Source: Caprella mutica
Lineage: Eukaryota > Arthropoda > Malacostraca > Amphipoda > Caprellidae
Assembly: GCA_947561585.1 (NCBI GenBank)
Contig: CANNZV010001623.1
Location: 1-64,000, forward strand
Length of the DNA: 64,000 nt
Reading direction: 5' to 3'
Shown piece by piece: positions 11,832 through 24,002 of the stretch. The notes below the pieces were generated by a model. That model saw only the letters and a program-made list of their open reading frames with translations. It ran no database searches and was not told the origin of the DNA. Both the position numbers and the translations under genes were made by a program. Numbering within the stretch: the stretch's first letter is position 1; each line of letters starts with the position of its first letter.

Positions 11832-12533
11832 TGCCAGTAGAATTTCATTCTTAATTGAATATGAACTCATCAGCATAATCTGGGTCGTGATGCAGGTACA
11901 AATGAAGAGTCATGTTGAAAGAGTTTTGCTTCTAGAGAGCAATAATATTTTAAGATTATTGTTTTCAAATTTTTTCTTAGTTCTGTTTAATCTATTCAAT
12001 CACATCAAGTCAACGGGCTTTTTCCAAACTCGTTAATGGCTTCTTGAACCATCAATTTAAATAATAGTGTAAATTGGTTCAATGAATTCGTATTACTTAG
12101 AAATCTCTTTGGGTTCCTCCTCAGCTCATATTTTTAATTTTAACAGCATTTGGGTTCATTCTGAATGAAGGAAATTTGATTGCTCTGTTATATTATTTAC
12201 CTTCACAGTCACATTGAACAGCTAGCTCATGAGATCTTTATATATTTGTTTGCATTTTGGAATTTAACATTTTTCTTATAAACTTATCGAATAATAATCT
12301 TTGTGAGTTACTACAATACACTATAGCTCTGTCATATTTGTTTCAATATACGTTATAATTATCAAAAAAGTAACTTTCAACTCTCATAGTAAGTTGGTCA
12401 GTGATTACACATGAAAACATAAATAAAGTCTAACCAACTCACGTAATATATTGACTCAAAGCATAAATTAATGACCCATTAGATATGACCCTACGGGTTG
12501 TATATTTTTCTCTCTGTGTATATGTGTATTTTG

Positions 12534-13789
12534 GGTTCTAGGTAAATTCCCCCGCGGAAAGTTCCACTGGGAAAATTCCACTAAGGAAAATTCCACTGGG
12601 TATATTATATAAATTGTACCTCTATTTTCTTAAACAATACTTTAAATTTTTTCATATTCTATAAGCTTTTTGTGACATTTATTGCACCGTTTCTTTTTAA
12701 GCGGTTTAATAAAATGTAAGAAAATCTGCTTATATAAATTATCTTGGTGTACATTTTCCTTGTGCAACACCTAAGGAAACATCATTGCCAAACTACTTCT
12801 ATTCGACATTAAATTGATTTCATTTAAAAAAAAAATAGTAAATAAATTCTGTTTAGCCTCTTGTTACGCATATGTATTATATAGTTAAGTTTATATTGAA
12901 TGCAAGTTTGAGCTTTGACTAGGGGTAATTAAAAATATGTGTTATACGAGACGATAGATTGTAACATGAAGACAATGATCACAAAGAGTACAATCAATTT
13001 ACACGTTACTGATTTAAACATATTAATATATTAACAACAATAAAAAATGAATCTATTAATGTAAGGCATGCTCTATATCTTGTAGAAATATTAAGCCAGC
13101 TCCGTCTTGCTATCGATTTCTGTGTTCAAATCCAAACACTAATCGTTTCAAGCGCGTGAGTCAATTGCCTCGTATTTAGAAGTAAATTTTATTTTTAATG
13201 TAAGCTATGTGCTACTTTTTGTAGGAATGTTAATCCGTTTTCGGCTTGATATCCAAGCAGAACAAAAGACATTATACATACTTCAAACCAGTAAGATTAT
13301 ATAATCGAAAACACGTAATTAAAATAATGTAAGAATAGAAGTAGCAAAATAAATGATTCACACAAATATAGTTCAAATTTTCATAGCCTAATTGGTTAAG
13401 CACACTATCCTAAGCTCCGCTAGCATTACATTGAACAAAGATGGATATTTATTAGAATGAAGCAAACGTTTCGTTGCTATCAACTTATTGGAACAGTATC
13501 ACCTTCTTATCTAAGATATTTAGAAAATTATATTTTGGACTGCCATTTGAACGGAACAGTATTGTATTAGAAAAAAATAAATACCATTTATTTCTCCAGT
13601 GAAATCCTAAAGAAAAAATTCTGTTTGATTTTTAAATATTGGATTTCGTTTAGTGGAATTTTCCTCAGTGGAATATTCCCACTGAAACTTTCCTCAGTGG
13701 AATATTCCTCAGTGGAACTTTCTGCTGTGGAGTTTTCCCAGTGGAACTTTCAGCAGTGGAATTTTTCTCAGTGGAATCTTCCGCGCACC
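12534..13789. mobile_element. Foldback-like element with GGAATTTTCC minisatellite ends
   Basis: The left end starts GGTTCTAGG (12534-12542) and runs into TTCCACTGGGAAAATTCC units. The right end carries the same units in inverse from about 13650 and finishes at CCGCGCACC, i.e. GGTGCGCGG when read inward. Both ends fit the NGTNNNNGG terminus seen in the two elements with 9 bp duplications. The interior (about 12600-13650) is AT-rich without a transposase. The nine bases outside each end do not match, so the two ends may derive from recombined copies. Confidence 0.55.
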
Positions 13790-13864
13790 CCTAATTCCAT
13801 TAAAATAATATTCTATTAAGTTTGAAAGATATATGATTAGTATTTTGACAGTTGCATTTAAATT

Positions 13865-13968
13865 ATTACCTGAGAAAACAAATGAAAAATTGCTCAAATG
13901 ATAAATTGCTCGAAACACAATTGCTTGAAAAACTATTCGAATCATTCGAATCATTCACACTGCACACA
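13865..13968. repeat. AATTGCTC / ATTCGAATC degenerate array
   Basis: Degenerate units AAATTGCTC(A/G)AA and ATTCGAATC run to CTGCACACA. Read inward, that end is TGTGTGCAG, very close to the GGTGTGCAG that starts the array at 46427. No partner array in inverse was found nearby. Confidence 0.4.
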
Positions 13969-14030
13969 ATTAATCAAAAATATGAAATACAGTAATTACT
14001 AATTATAGACAGGACGGTTAGGTGCAGCTA

Positions 14031-14130
14031 ATCAAAACGATTCCACTTCATGATATCCTGACTTTGAACAATTGATCCAATGAACAATTCCTAGAATAAT
14101 CAATTGCCTAAATAATCAAATTACGAATAA
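14031..14130. repeat. AACAATTGATCC / AATAATCAATTG degenerate array
   Basis: This is a cluster of imperfect 12-14 bp units built around CAATTG. It follows GGTGCAGC, which is only loosely like the terminal motif of the foldback-like elements. Unit boundaries are unclear. Confidence 0.35.
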
Positions 14131-14612
14131 TCAATTAAATGTAAAAGAAGAAGTAGATTTAACAAAATATGAACAACCAAAAATTTTTAATGTCTTTGGA
14201 ACAACCACTTCCTCCTGGGATTTGCAGTTCTCATTAAATTACATAACTCTTAATAAAATCATATAACTGAATCACATTACATAGCTCTGAATCACATCTT
14301 ACTATGAATATCATTTTAAACACTGAATAACATTATGTAACTCTATCCCATTATTCAAGGACTATTGAATATTAATTACATATGATGTACGTTTAAACGC
14401 ATCAACAAATTCATTTAATTACCTTCATATACACAATAACATTGTTGAGAGACACTCAAAGGCTATAATGAACAACATTATAATATTTACCTCATTACCT
14501 GTAATTAAATCTACGTCAGCCTGAAGAGCCAATCACTACTCTCAATATTTACAGGTAAAGCGTGGGAGAGCCATCAGGATAATTACTTAGTCATGACAGG
14601 TAGGTACTAGGC

Positions 14613-14746
14613 AAGTTCTTAATTATCGGTCAGTACCCCATTTTCGGACACGTAAGAAAAAATGATATAATAATATTTTAGTTGATTTTTATTTTCTTTT
14701 TTCTTACGTGTCCGAAAACGGGGTACTGACCGATAATTAAGAACTT
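14613..14746. mobile_element. 134 bp hairpin MITE
   Basis: Arms of about 50 bp are nearly perfect inverted repeats, starting AAGTTCTTAATTATCGGTCA and including TACCCC and TCGGACACGTAAGAAAAA. They are separated by a short AT-rich loop. A transcript in either direction would fold into one long stem. No clear target duplication was identified, so the superfamily is unassigned. Confidence 0.8.
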
Positions 14747-14749
14747 ACC

Positions 14750-17704
14750 CTATTTGTAAAAATATTCTTTTCTTTTTCTTTTTTGTATTCATGAACTAAT
14801 TTCATTAACAATAAAATATTGAAGGGAAGATTTTTTTATGATACAAAATTTATTCTTAGTAATTGGTACGAACCTAAATATTTAATTTAAAATAATTCTT
14901 GAGCAAAACTTACAATTTATTTAGAATAGCGAGGTTATTCTTGAAACCTTTCTAATTTATTTGAATATGTTTTAAATTGTTTAATATATAAATACTTAAC
15001 GTAGAGTATTTATATTTTGTAGGTGTATTACTTGTATTTTCTATTTCAATTGTATTAAGTGTTAGTCGAGAGTAAATAATTTTTTTTAAACTCTATCCTT
15101 CTAAATTTAGAAAATTGCATCTGTCATCAATATTGGTCAGAGAATTTCCAGTTTTATGAGAACAATGCCACAGCAATGTTGAAATTAAGATTTTTCGATA
15201 CTGTTTTTATGATACTGTATAACTTCGACCAACGCATTTAGAGTAAGTAAGGTTATAATAATTATTAAATAATTTATATATTAAAATTATATATATTAAT
15301 AATTATTAATTAATTAAATGATTGAAAGTGCTTTAAAAATAATTGTACCAAATAAGGTTTATTTTAACAAGTTAAAGTAAGATAAAATGATAGAATAATC
15401 ACAGGACTGCCACACCAAACTAACCACAATCTAATAACAATGACCCAAAAACAGATATATTAATATATATTAATAGCTACATTGTGTAAATACTAAATAA
15501 GAATTTTATTCTGAAAAAAATTTGTGAATTTAATTCTATAGAATTATACTAAATAAAGCTCAAGATGAAATAAATAAAAGTGTTTTGTCTATTACGAAAG
15601 CGTGCTTTAAAATGAGATAAATAAAATTTAATTTTTATTTCTGCAACAAATATATTAGTGTAATAACTGAAATTATATAGTGGTATTGATATATATTTTG
15701 AATCATGGTATATTTAACAATTTAACACTGTTGTATCTTTTTCGTTATCTTTTGTATATTGGGTTATACAAACCTGAATTAATAGTATAATTATTATCCT
15801 ATTAGTTATGTTTTGTAATAGCTTTATTCTATAAACACTAACTTATATAATTTTTTTAGTGGCCCACTGCCAGAAGATGCAAAACTTCTTCAAATAATTA
15901 AATAAATTATTATCATATAAATTAAACCACTAAAGTTCTCTCCCCTAATCAGTGGTATTAATAAAAGAATGAGTATCGAAAAAAGCACGGTAATATGTCG
16001 TCGATTTAATTTGTAGAACATCGTCCACTGGGACTCATTTCCAATTGAAGAAATTGGCTGTAAAATTTTAATACCTCTCACTTTAATAAGTTGAACAAAT
16101 ATCATTGGATGTTAAGGGTATTAATTCTACGAAGTAAGGAGAATAAATTTAATTCTAAAACCTGTTCTCGGCATTTTTGTCGAGTAATTTCTTAACTGAA
16201 GTTATTTTATTTAACTATATCATTATTCATTATAATGATTTAAAACAGTCTGTGTTTAGAAAATTCGAAATATATACTGCACAAAAATAGTAATTTGAGT
16301 TTTTCAAATTAATAATCATTTCACTATCTTTAATATGTTAAGCGATATAATATATAAACAGTTTTTTCTGTATTCACCGGTTTTGATATGAATATTAAAT
16401 TTTAAAAAAATATTTCAATTTTAAAATATTTTTTTCGACTATTTCCAGAGTTCTTGTTAATGTTATTTGGCGTCTTGGTATATGTACATAATTAAATGGT
16501 TCAGCTAAATTCAATCATATAAGCACCATATAAACAACCTTCATTATTTGGCTATATATTAAACCTAAAATATGAGCACTATACCAAACCTCTTCCTTTT
16601 TTTATATTTTTTTCCGTAGCATAAATAATTCGATTATATACTTCATCCTTATTATAGCAAAAACCATTTACTATTTTTGGTTTGAGTTAACACATAATCA
16701 TATAATAATATAGTCATTTAATGAATGGTTAGGTAATTAAATCAACGAAAGATTTCTAATTGTTAGCTTTATATATTTCATGGAAATTATATAATAAAAT
16801 TAAAATTTATACTAATACACAAACTCTCTTAAGAAGTTCAAACCAAGCTATAATAAGTAATTTTAAAAAATCCAACTAGTTCTATTATTAAAACTAAAGA
16901 ATTAACAGATTTAGAGTTTTTTCCTTTTTTTTACGGCTACAGAAGAAATGTTGTAGAAGCAAACAGCAAGTAGGTTAAATTATTTATTTTTAGATTTGAC
17001 AACATATTGCTTAGGAGAGGCTCCTCCTTTATGTAGTAAAAAATGACACTAAATGGTAAATAATTGAAAAATCCACTTAGTAATTTGTAAAAGTAAAAAG
17101 TCAATTAATTGAAAGTGAAAAGCAATTAGTATGCATTGTAGAAAACTAAAAATATCAAGTTTAACTGAAGATGTCAAAAATCATTGCCAGTTAAATCGTA
17201 TCGTTTTTCAATATACTTTCCATTCATACTAAAGACACCGAGGATGATCTATCTACATTTATTGAATCTATTCCACTGAATTATAATACTTGTCGTGTAT
17301 TTTTCTTATTTTTTCACATGGGAGTAACATTCTGAAATATTGACTTTATAATCCGGTAAATGAGTAGTTACCCTAAAAAAAATTGATAATGATTTTTATT
17401 CATTTTGTCTGTTTTCTTTCATGGAAAAGTAAATTAATTTGCTACCAAAAGACTACATTGCGTTTAGCATAACACTAACAACTGTTTGTCATCCATGTCT
17501 TCAATATCAATTAGCTCCTCATAAACTAATGTTATACACTAAAGTAGCCGTTAATACTCTTATAGTTAGGCAGATCGAAACTACAATAACAATTTTTGAA
17601 CTAATGAAATTGTATCCTCAATTTAAGAAAAAATTATTAGCGAGTAATTTGGTAAATGTGGGATAGACAATGCATCACAGTAGCCGATAGTAAGAACTTT
17701 GATG
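14750..17704. other. AT-rich region, nothing recognised
   Basis: There are long A/T tracts and only short random-looking frames. I found no splice-supported exon, RNA gene, repeat array or transposase motif. Confidence 0.5.
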
Positions 17705-17848
17705 TTTAGCAGGCCACTTTGTATGTACATAAAAGCATACAAAATGTTCAAAACCGACCATCAGGAGCACAAACAACTATTGCATGTGCTCATGATGATC
17801 AGTTTTGAACTATTTGTAGGAACCAATTATACAAATCAGCCTGCTAAA
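17705..17848. mobile_element. 144 bp hairpin MITE with 8 bp target duplication
   Basis: The ends are TTTAGCAGGC and GCCTGCTAAA, flanked on both sides by CTTTGATG, a perfect 8 bp direct repeat. The arms pair over most of their length (for example GTTCAAAAC with GTTTTGAAC, and a GAGCAC/GTGCTC stem close to the loop). An 8 bp duplication fits the hAT superfamily. A related fragment, ACCGACCATCAGGAG, occurs at 55786-55800. Confidence 0.85.
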
Positions 17849-17849
17849 C

Positions 17850-20200
17850 TTTGATGTATGGTCATTACTTTTAGATATATGTGTCCCACTCGAAAGGGTT
17901 AGGAAAAAATATTCAATTTTCGAATGCGAAATTCAAACTTCCCTTCACGAATTAAAAATATTTTTTGCAAATAATGAATAATGCACAAATACTCTATACA
18001 ATATTTTCTACTCTATAACCCTATCTTTATTGAATAGACTAAGTATCAATTTTTATATATTAGCTATAAAAGAAAATAAAAAATAGTAGACTATACAGTA
18101 TAATAAGTGTTCCGACTTTTAGGACGTCAGAATTAGATAAGAATAAGTCTAATAATGCCCCTGTCAGGTATTCTGTCAAAACCCCATGTTTACTTATTGG
18201 CCTATTGTTCTAAATCTCATTATTAGTTTGGCTGTCGTGGGGTGCAGACCATCCAATTGTGCCCCTAGTTAAATTGATAGATGCCGTGATTGAGATGAAT
18301 GTTTCCTACAATCAAGAAGTTTTCGTGATTCATATTCATGGGATAGTTATACCTGATTCTGAACGAATTAATTGTGTTTGGTTGCCGATTCAGGACTGAG
18401 CTGTCTGATTATAAATAATTTATATCGAGTTATTGGTAATCGTCGGTGATCATGCACAATTTTTAGTTTGGGTCGCCTTCCTTAGTTATCGTGTCATTCT
18501 AATGAATAAATATAGTTTTAGTGTGCTTCCGTCCCTATTTTATAGTTTAGTGCATAAGATTTAGTTCTATGTGTCTAGTTCTTTGACTAGTTATGATAAT
18601 CCTCTTGCACACCTTTCAATATACGAGTTTCAATATTAATACCATTGATTTCCCATAGATAGTATGTTTAGTTATTTGGTATTATTTTTTTCTTTAGCAT
18701 ATGTGCCATTGAATGTTGGACGTTGAAAGGCAATTAACATATAAGTAGCATCCTTGTGTAAGACGGTTTGTTTAGACGAGATGCTACTATAACCTTGGTG
18801 AGTTACCGGTTGTTCCCCAGTCTAGGTAGTTTTGTTGGAGTTGTTTTCTATATAGATTCCCTGTCATTTATTATATAGTCTTGCTGGAAGATCTAAAAGC
18901 TCGCCTTATAGCCAATCAATAAATAGCTTCTCAGCTTATTCAACAGTACGAATATTATAATTTCAAAAATATTGGACATTCAAAGGATCTAAACTTAATA
19001 TAGGGAATTCCGATGCCAAAAACGCAAACTAGATTTCTAAATGAATACCATTATACCTAAGTGAAAAAAAAATATATTTTTTAAATATATGCATAATTCA
19101 AACCAGAATATTTGAAGTCATGCATATATTTTTTTGTTATCCATTTAGAACGCCCAAAAAGGAGTTGGGTGTTCAGTACGGTTCCAAATAACTCCTTTTA
19201 TCTCCTTGCGATGACGAGTTGTAAAGCGATTGCAGTCTGGCTCTGTGCTATAGCATGACCCATAAAAGCTCTATGTTAGAGATCACTTGACACGGGAGCT
19301 GCAGTGGACCTTTTACAGAATGGTTGAAATAACTGTACAACAGATCTATGAATAATGATATTTATTTCAATTAGTTAGAACAAGTAGACAGCTGTATTTT
19401 TTCAGTCCCTTGTATTATTCTCTAATTCAGAGAAACATATTCCAGAATCATGTGTCAAACAACAATGCATTTCAATACCCTGGCTAAGCACTAAGTTAGC
19501 CATGCATTTTAAAAATTATTTTGGAGAAATAGTTTCCGACTATTATCCTAAATGTAAGAGAATTTATTTTAACAAACAAACAGAAATAAATAAACCTGTC
19601 CGTACACTATAAGAGTATCAGTCACACCAAACCTTGCAGTCGATGCATTGCCAAATAGATTTCTATTAACTCTCAAAATTATCTAATGATAGTATATTAT
19701 TTGTTTAATTATTTATGCTAAAAACCTATATTTCCCTGTTTACTTTATCTGTAAAATAGATACAAGGGAATTCTCAGAAAAAGTCAAACAGAAACATAAC
19801 TTTTGATTTCATCTGTCTCATCTCACTCTCATAGATAGATTCTATGGATCTTGATATAGAATTTTGAAATAATAGAAAATATAAATAAAATAATTTGGAA
19901 AAGCTGTGAATAAATTTAGATATTTTTTCAATAAATTTTGAAATTTTTCAATAAATTTGAATTTTTCCAATAAATAGTGAAATTTTGAATAAATTGTGGA
20001 AAAATTGAGAAATTTTGTTCAAATAATTTAATTTAATTGCATATTATGATAATTATAATATACATGTTTTTTTTATATAAATATTAATATATTTTTATTA
20101 TTGCTTAATTATGATTTGTTCTATATTATAATGATAAAATTCAGTTTATACACCAATATATATTATATAATTCTCATTCGGAATACTTACTTCCCCTTCA
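17850..20200. other. Gene-free stretch with moderately GC-richer patches
   Basis: I recognise no gene. Patches at about 18100-18900 and 19140-19330 are less AT-rich than their surroundings and could be old element or exon remnants, but no frame is sustained. The 19920-20000 part has degenerate AATAAATTTTGAAATTTTTC repeats. Confidence 0.4.
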
Positions 20201-20209
20201 ACATTTCGT

Positions 20210-20375
20210 GTACCACAACCCATTGGAACTCTAATCAGAAAACTTGAGACGCGTACTTCTTCCGAATGGAACCAAATGAGGCGAACAAATCCAACTTTGG
20301 CTTTCCAAGATTTCAAGAAATTTGTTCTTCGGTCAATTTTGTGTGAGTCTGATGATACAACGAGAAAAAGAAGGT
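20210..20375 (+). pseudogene. Coding-like fragment, possible retroelement Gag remnant
   Basis: A plus-strand frame reads through about 165 bp with ordinary protein composition (LIRKLETRTSSEWNQM, then NPTLAFQDFKKFVLRS) and stops at 20374-20376. Its base composition is clearly less AT-rich than its surroundings. The spacing of a tryptophan, an NPT motif and following aromatic residues loosely recalls the Gag region of BEL/Pao-like retroelements. That is an impression, not a demonstrated match. The end, AAGAAG followed by GTAAGC, also resembles a 5' splice site, so a host exon is the alternative. Confidence 0.3.
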
Positions 20376-21961
20376 AAGCTCTGGCAAATGAACAACAGTC
20401 AACAGCTAATCAAGAAACTATTTAAAAACTGGAAAATTGAGGCAAGGAACAATATACTCAGGTCAGATATGTTATTCCTTTTCTTTGCTGGATTAATTTA
20501 CCTCAACCTAATAGCACAACATTAATAATTTTAGCTAGCAATATTTAAAGAGACCATGTAAATTTTGTTTATGATTTACCGAAACTTCATAAACTTGTGT
20601 AGAAATCCATCACTGCCGTTATTCTATGTCAAATTTTAGCGAAGATGAATATAGTAACAAGAAAATTATATTTCATTCAGATGCATTGAAGCTACCTTAT
20701 ATAGAAAACCTATGAACAAAAGCATGTTACGTAAAATTGAGTTATGATTTAATCAACAGAAAGTTTGTTTTAAATTATAAAAACTTTAACTTCAATTTTG
20801 GATACATGCGAAACCATAAAAAGGTGATAAATTCAATTTTATTATTTATTTAATACTGATATTACTGAAATCGGAGAGTATCACCAATAATCTGTGTAAA
20901 CTTCAGTAAACTTCATTCATTGTTTCAGGAGATATTGAATTTTTTGTATTTCTTTCTTAAATTTGGTCTCTGTGCATATATATTTTAATAAACATTCTAA
21001 ACGATTTCATTTATCCATGCGATGTGCATTTATTATAATAACTATTTATAAAAAGAACTATCACGTCTCATTATGCATGCCTTAACTAGATATTTTTAGG
21101 TCAATTGAATTCTGCATAATCGATAAAACCACTTTTCTTTCATAATAAATAATAACTCTTTACCTCCACAATAAAAATAATTTATTCTATTCTGTTTCAA
21201 ATCTGTATAATTTACAAATAAAATAAAGGAGGGGTGTTAAATGGCCACAACTTTTCATGGCGTACTAAATCTTACTCATAAATTTAAAATAATTTGAAAC
21301 TGTAGTTGAGTGAAATTATTTCAGTGCTGAAAATTAAACAGCTCTAACTTTTGTCTAAAAAATGAAATGAGTGTTTTGTATTTGTAAGAATTATTGGGCC
21401 TTTGTGACAGGGAAAAACAACGATACATTGTATGCGTTTTCTTTGAATAGTACATGGCGAATATAAGGATTAATGAATTTCAATATACAATATAGCATTG
21501 AGGAGGTCTTACAGTCTGCATTGTTAATATAAAATAAACATTTTAGTCTATTTCGTTGATATAAAATAAACATATAGTCTATAATATTGATGAAAAATAT
21601 ACATTATAATCAATTTTCTTGATGTAAAATAAACATCACTACTAGAAATAGCTAATACCATTTTCTCTTTCAATATCGACATTCACCGAAGTGTTTCAAC
21701 ACATTATTCTATTGTGAATTGTTCTATTGATTATCCAATTCAGTTTCCCTTCCCTGCACAGCAATCATCTCTCCAATAATAACAACAATGCCCTCCCCGT
21801 CGATGAAATCTGATTTCAAATAAGAAAATCTACTCGCAATCGAGTCCTCTGGGAGCAGCACACGGTAGTGCGTTTGTGAGTAGAAACCCTGTGTTGATTA
21901 TTCATCTGCTGATGGCAGGGGAGAATTTTTAATTTGGGAGAGATGTGTGCAGAATGGTTTA

Positions 21962-22263
21962 TAGCCGTAAAGGTATTATTATTGTGGATATGTTAGTTAA
22001 AGATGTTATTATTGTGGATATGTTAGTTAAAGATGTTATTTTTGTGGATATGTTAGTTAAAGATATTATTATTGTGGATATGTTAGTTAAAGATATTATT
22101 TTTGTGGATATTTTAGTTAAAGATATTATTTTTGTGGATACGTTAAAGGTATTATTTTTGTGGATATGTTAGTTAAAGGTATTATTATAGTGGATATGTT
22201 AGTTAAAGGTATTATTATAGTGGATATGTTAGTTAAAGGTATTATTATTATAGTGGATATGTT
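21962..22263. repeat. 30 bp minisatellite, left block, ~10 copies
   Basis: The unit is ATTGTGGATATGTTAGTTAA followed by AGATRTTATT. Because 30 is a multiple of three, a repetitive frame stays open (DMLVKDIIIV-type), but the composition and lack of conservation give no reason to call it a gene. The array is broken at 22263 and resumes at 22767. Confidence 0.9.
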
Positions 22264-22766
22264 GCCCCCAGGGGCTCTATCCTGAAGCTGTCTGTGGTGA
22301 CGGAAGAGAAGGGGGGTGGCGTCCCTTGGGCCCCGAACTGTTGTTATTTGGATTATGGATTGTCTTTTTTCATTTTTACCATGTTTATCATTTTTTTAAC
22401 GCTACTTGCAGTTTTAGAGGATAGCGCTAGGGTTATGCTCTTCAACTACGGGGTCTTAGATTTTGTGTTAGGTAGGCTCGTAGGCTTCATTTACTATCAC
22501 CTCTTCATTTTCCTCTTCCATCCGTGAGTGCAGCCACCGGTGCTTGTGTCCCGTTTCGTCACATTCCTTGATAAGTGACTGCATTCACGGAGTAGCTTTT
22601 CTGCATCCATGAGCATTGTCACCGACGGTGGTAAGTGACTTTGTTCATGGAGCCACTTTCCTCTCTGACTGCTTCTTCCAGTCCCTTGTATTTAATTTCC
22701 TTTTGACGTCAGCGATATGGCCTTTGGTTCCGAAGCAGACGTTAAACTCCTACTAAAATAATAAAA
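22264..22766 (+). mobile_element. 503 bp A-tailed retroelement fragment inside the minisatellite
   Basis: A GC-richer segment interrupts the 30 bp array. It ends in an A-rich tail (CTACTAAAATAATAAAA) and is flanked on both sides by TAGTGGATATGTT, a 13 bp direct repeat that is also part of the array unit. This is the structure of a 5'-truncated non-LTR retroelement or SINE inserted in plus orientation. The body shows no recognisable reverse transcriptase domain, as expected for a short 3' end. The duplicated 13-mer could be fortuitous because it belongs to the array. Confidence 0.6.
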
Positions 22767-22905
22767 TAGTGGATATGTTAGTTAAAGATATTATTTTTGT
22801 GGATATGTTAAAAATATTATAATTGTGGATATGTTAAAGGTATTATTTTTGTGGATATGTTAGTTAAAGATATTATTATTGTGGATATGTTAGTTAAAGG
22901 TATTT
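22767..22905. repeat. 30 bp minisatellite, right block
   Basis: About four to five copies of the GTGGATATGTTAGTTAAAG unit continue the array at 21962. Some units are shortened, lacking the TTAGTT part. Confidence 0.85.
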
Positions 22906-23622
22906 TTAGTATTGAAATAATGTTTCATAAGATATTTTTAGTATTGAGACGTTGTTTAAAGATATTCAACTATTGATGAGATGATATTTATAGATATAAT
23001 ATTAGTTTGTAGGCATATAGCTAGTTTTTACAAAATTATATTATGATGTAGTGATGTTCCATATATTATTTGACGGTGGTTTTATTAATTTATATATATC
23101 TTATATCAATCGTCTCTATATATTTGCATATTTTTTCTATATATTATAATTGCCTATGAAAAAGTTGAAATATTTAAATGATATACATATAGATTAGGAT
23201 TAATCATTCAAAATTCACTTAAGCTTAATAAGATATTATTATAAGCAATATTTTGGTAAAATATGCTACTTTGAAAAATAACAATATTCTAATAAGAGAT
23301 TAATTGGAAAATAAATAAATAATGAAAGTAAAATTTTCCTGTTTATTCAAAGTAAAACAGGAAAGTCTTGGCTTTGAAAGATGTATTTTACTGTGAGTGG
23401 CACTGGTGCCCAGTAGAGATGCGGTGCTTCATTTTCTGTAAAATAAATTTAGAAGGTTTAATTGTTCATACATGACTGCTTTGTGAATTCCAAGTATAAC
23501 ATAGAAGAGATCAGTTAACAAATTGAAAATCACTATATTTGTCATGTCCATGATGGTCAATTGTATCCGTTTTAGTGTAATTTTTGTTCATTATAGGGAG
23601 AGAGTAAAGGTAACTCTAAAAT

Positions 23623-23993
23623 AGTTCTAGGAAAACTCCCATTGTGGAAAACTCCCAGTGTGGAAAACTCCCAGTATCTTTTTTTATTAGTTATTAATGT
23701 GAATTAAATTTGAGGCTTCAACAAAATAAACATTATAACAAAAAAATTCATTCAAATTTCATTATCAAATTTCTTAGGAGTTCATATATTTTAATGCTTA
23801 TCATTGTAATATTATTTCATTTGGTAAGCTACTCTTATGCTACAAATTTGAATGCATATTACTGTATAAATATTGCATTATTTATACTCCACACCGGGAG
23901 TTTTCCCACTGGGAGTTTTCCACACTGGGAGTTTTCCACACCGGGAGTTTTTCCACACTGAGAGTTTTCTGCACTAGGAGTTTCCCGGTTACC
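23623..23993. mobile_element. 371 bp foldback-like element with minisatellite ends and 9 bp TSD
   Basis: The left end AGTTCTAGG leads into GAAAACTCCCA(T/G)TGTGG units. The right end carries six or so inverse units (GGGAGTTTTCCACAC) and finishes CCGGTTACC, i.e. GGTAACCGG read inward. The flanks are CTCTAAAAT (23614-23622) and CTCCAAAAT (23994-24002), a 9 bp direct repeat with one mismatch. The two arrays can pair to form a stem-loop. The interior (~220 bp) is AT-rich and has no coding capacity. Nine-base duplications are known for Drosophila Foldback and for Mutator-like elements; the superfamily here is not settled. Confidence 0.75.
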
Positions 23994-24002
23994 CTCCAAA
24001 AT

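Noticed and set aside
21945..22172. 75-codon repetitive frame (DMLVKD repeats) as a gene
   Set aside because: It is explained fully by the 30 bp tandem repeat, whose length is a multiple of three.
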